Below, one piece after another: positions 63,704 to 64,000 of a DNA stretch of 64,000 bases. The DNA is from Polyangium sp. 6x1 (lineage in GTDB: Bacteria; Myxococcota_A; Polyangia; Polyangiales; Polyangiaceae). The first letter of the stretch is position 1. Every line of letters begins with the position of its first letter. The stretch lies in assembly GCF_029946515.1 (NCBI RefSeq), contig NZ_JARZHH010000013.1, positions 62,001 to 126,000 on the forward strand. Reading direction: 5' to 3'. A program made the position numbers and the translations under genes. The notes under the pieces were generated by a model. That model worked only from the letters and a program-made list of their open reading frames with translations, made no database searches and had not been told where the DNA came from.

Positions 63704-64000
63704 ATGTCACGTCGTCCGCTGCGTATTGCGTCCCTGCCCTTCGTCTTTGGCGCGCTCCTCGCGTCGCAGAGCGCGGGCGCCTCCGGGCTCGACGCGCCGC
63801 TCGTGGGGAGCGGGCAATCCGGGCCGACGATCTCCGACGGCGCGGCCATTCACTGGAATCCCGCGGCGCTCGCCGACATCGATCGACCCGAGCTCTTCGG
63901 CGGCGTGGGGCTCGTCGCGGGGCGCGTCGGGTATCGTCGCGAGCGGCGAGGGACGTACCAGACGCCCGACAGCTTGCGATTGCGAGGGCCGATGCCGGTG
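63704..64000 (+). CDS. FadL-like outer-membrane protein, partial (runs off the window)
   Basis: ATG 63704 follows GGGGGAGAG. The first 99 codons are open to the end of the window. A signal peptide (LPFVFGALLASQSAGA) precedes a start region typical of FadL/OmpP1 proteins: GLDAPLVGSGQSGPTISDGA, then AIHWNPAALADIDR (the A-x2-x-NPA-x-LA motif), then strand-like ELFGGVGLVAGRVGYRRE. FadL moves long-chain fatty acids or hydrocarbons across the outer membrane. It completes the operon-like set with the two paralogous lipoproteins upstream. The C-terminal part lies outside the window. Confidence 0.72.
   Translation, partial: MSRRPLRIASLPFVFGALLASQSAGASGLDAPLVGSGQSGPTISDGAAIHWNPAALADIDRPELFGGVGLVAGRVGYRRERRGTYQTPDSLRLRGPMPV

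Overview
The window is 64 kb of very GC-rich bacterial DNA with codon third positions dominated by G and C. It carries the hallmarks of a myxobacterium of the Polyangiales/Sorangiineae type: Hanks-type Ser/Thr kinases fused to TPR arrays, many lipoproteins, Cys-rich secreted proteins with a C-terminal CC-x3-WD-x2-C signature, a MopE-type metal-binding motif, NGLGTG-repeat lipoproteins and abundant signalling proteins. The genus assignment is inference. I see no rRNA, tRNA or CRISPR array.

Layout. 0-7 kb: a TPR-like exported protein, two related Cys-rich lipoproteins, a membrane-anchored sulfatase-fold protein, an FGE-fold protein and an SH3-like membrane protein. 7-11 kb: guanine deaminase, Obg GTPase (convergent, sharing a terminator) and a REC-PAS-histidine kinase. 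11-16 kb: an NGLGTG-repeat lipoprotein, a kinase-TPR protein and a secreted BNR-like protein. 16-17.7 kb: an IS110-family element inserted inside a four-hairpin intergenic repeat. 17.7-20.3 kb: an OprP-like porin and an ECF sigma factor with a membrane partner. 20.4-33 kb: a five-gene operon (three NuoM-like subunits, one NuoL/DabB-like subunit and a very large DabA/DUF2309 protein) divergent from a SulP anion transporter. It is probably an expanded inorganic-carbon or ion-coupled transport system. 33-46 kb: a Lys-rich protein, a lipid-kinase-fold protein, a half-size UPF0016 transporter, inositol-3-phosphate synthase facing an IPCT-like nucleotidyltransferase, a DUF2064 protein, a HEAT-repeat protein and a VWA lipoprotein. 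46-50 kb: a CHAT protease-STAND ATPase-TPR protein. 50-57 kb: AmpG-like permease/TetR/M15-like peptidase, lipoproteins, a second kinase and a ferritin-like lipoprotein. 57-64 kb: a GuaB1-type enzyme, an outer-membrane barrel candidate, two tandem paralogous lipoproteins and the start of a FadL-like porin.

The strongest new observations are linked. First, the IS110 element carries a readable bridge RNA whose two guide loops match both its own ends and the exact site where it sits. Second, that site lies inside a four-hairpin repeat found three times in the window, each time 13-22 bp after a stop codon and in the same orientation relative to the gene, with compensatory base changes in the stems. 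Third, the DabA operon has four antiporter-like subunits instead of one, and one of them has altered proton-channel residues.
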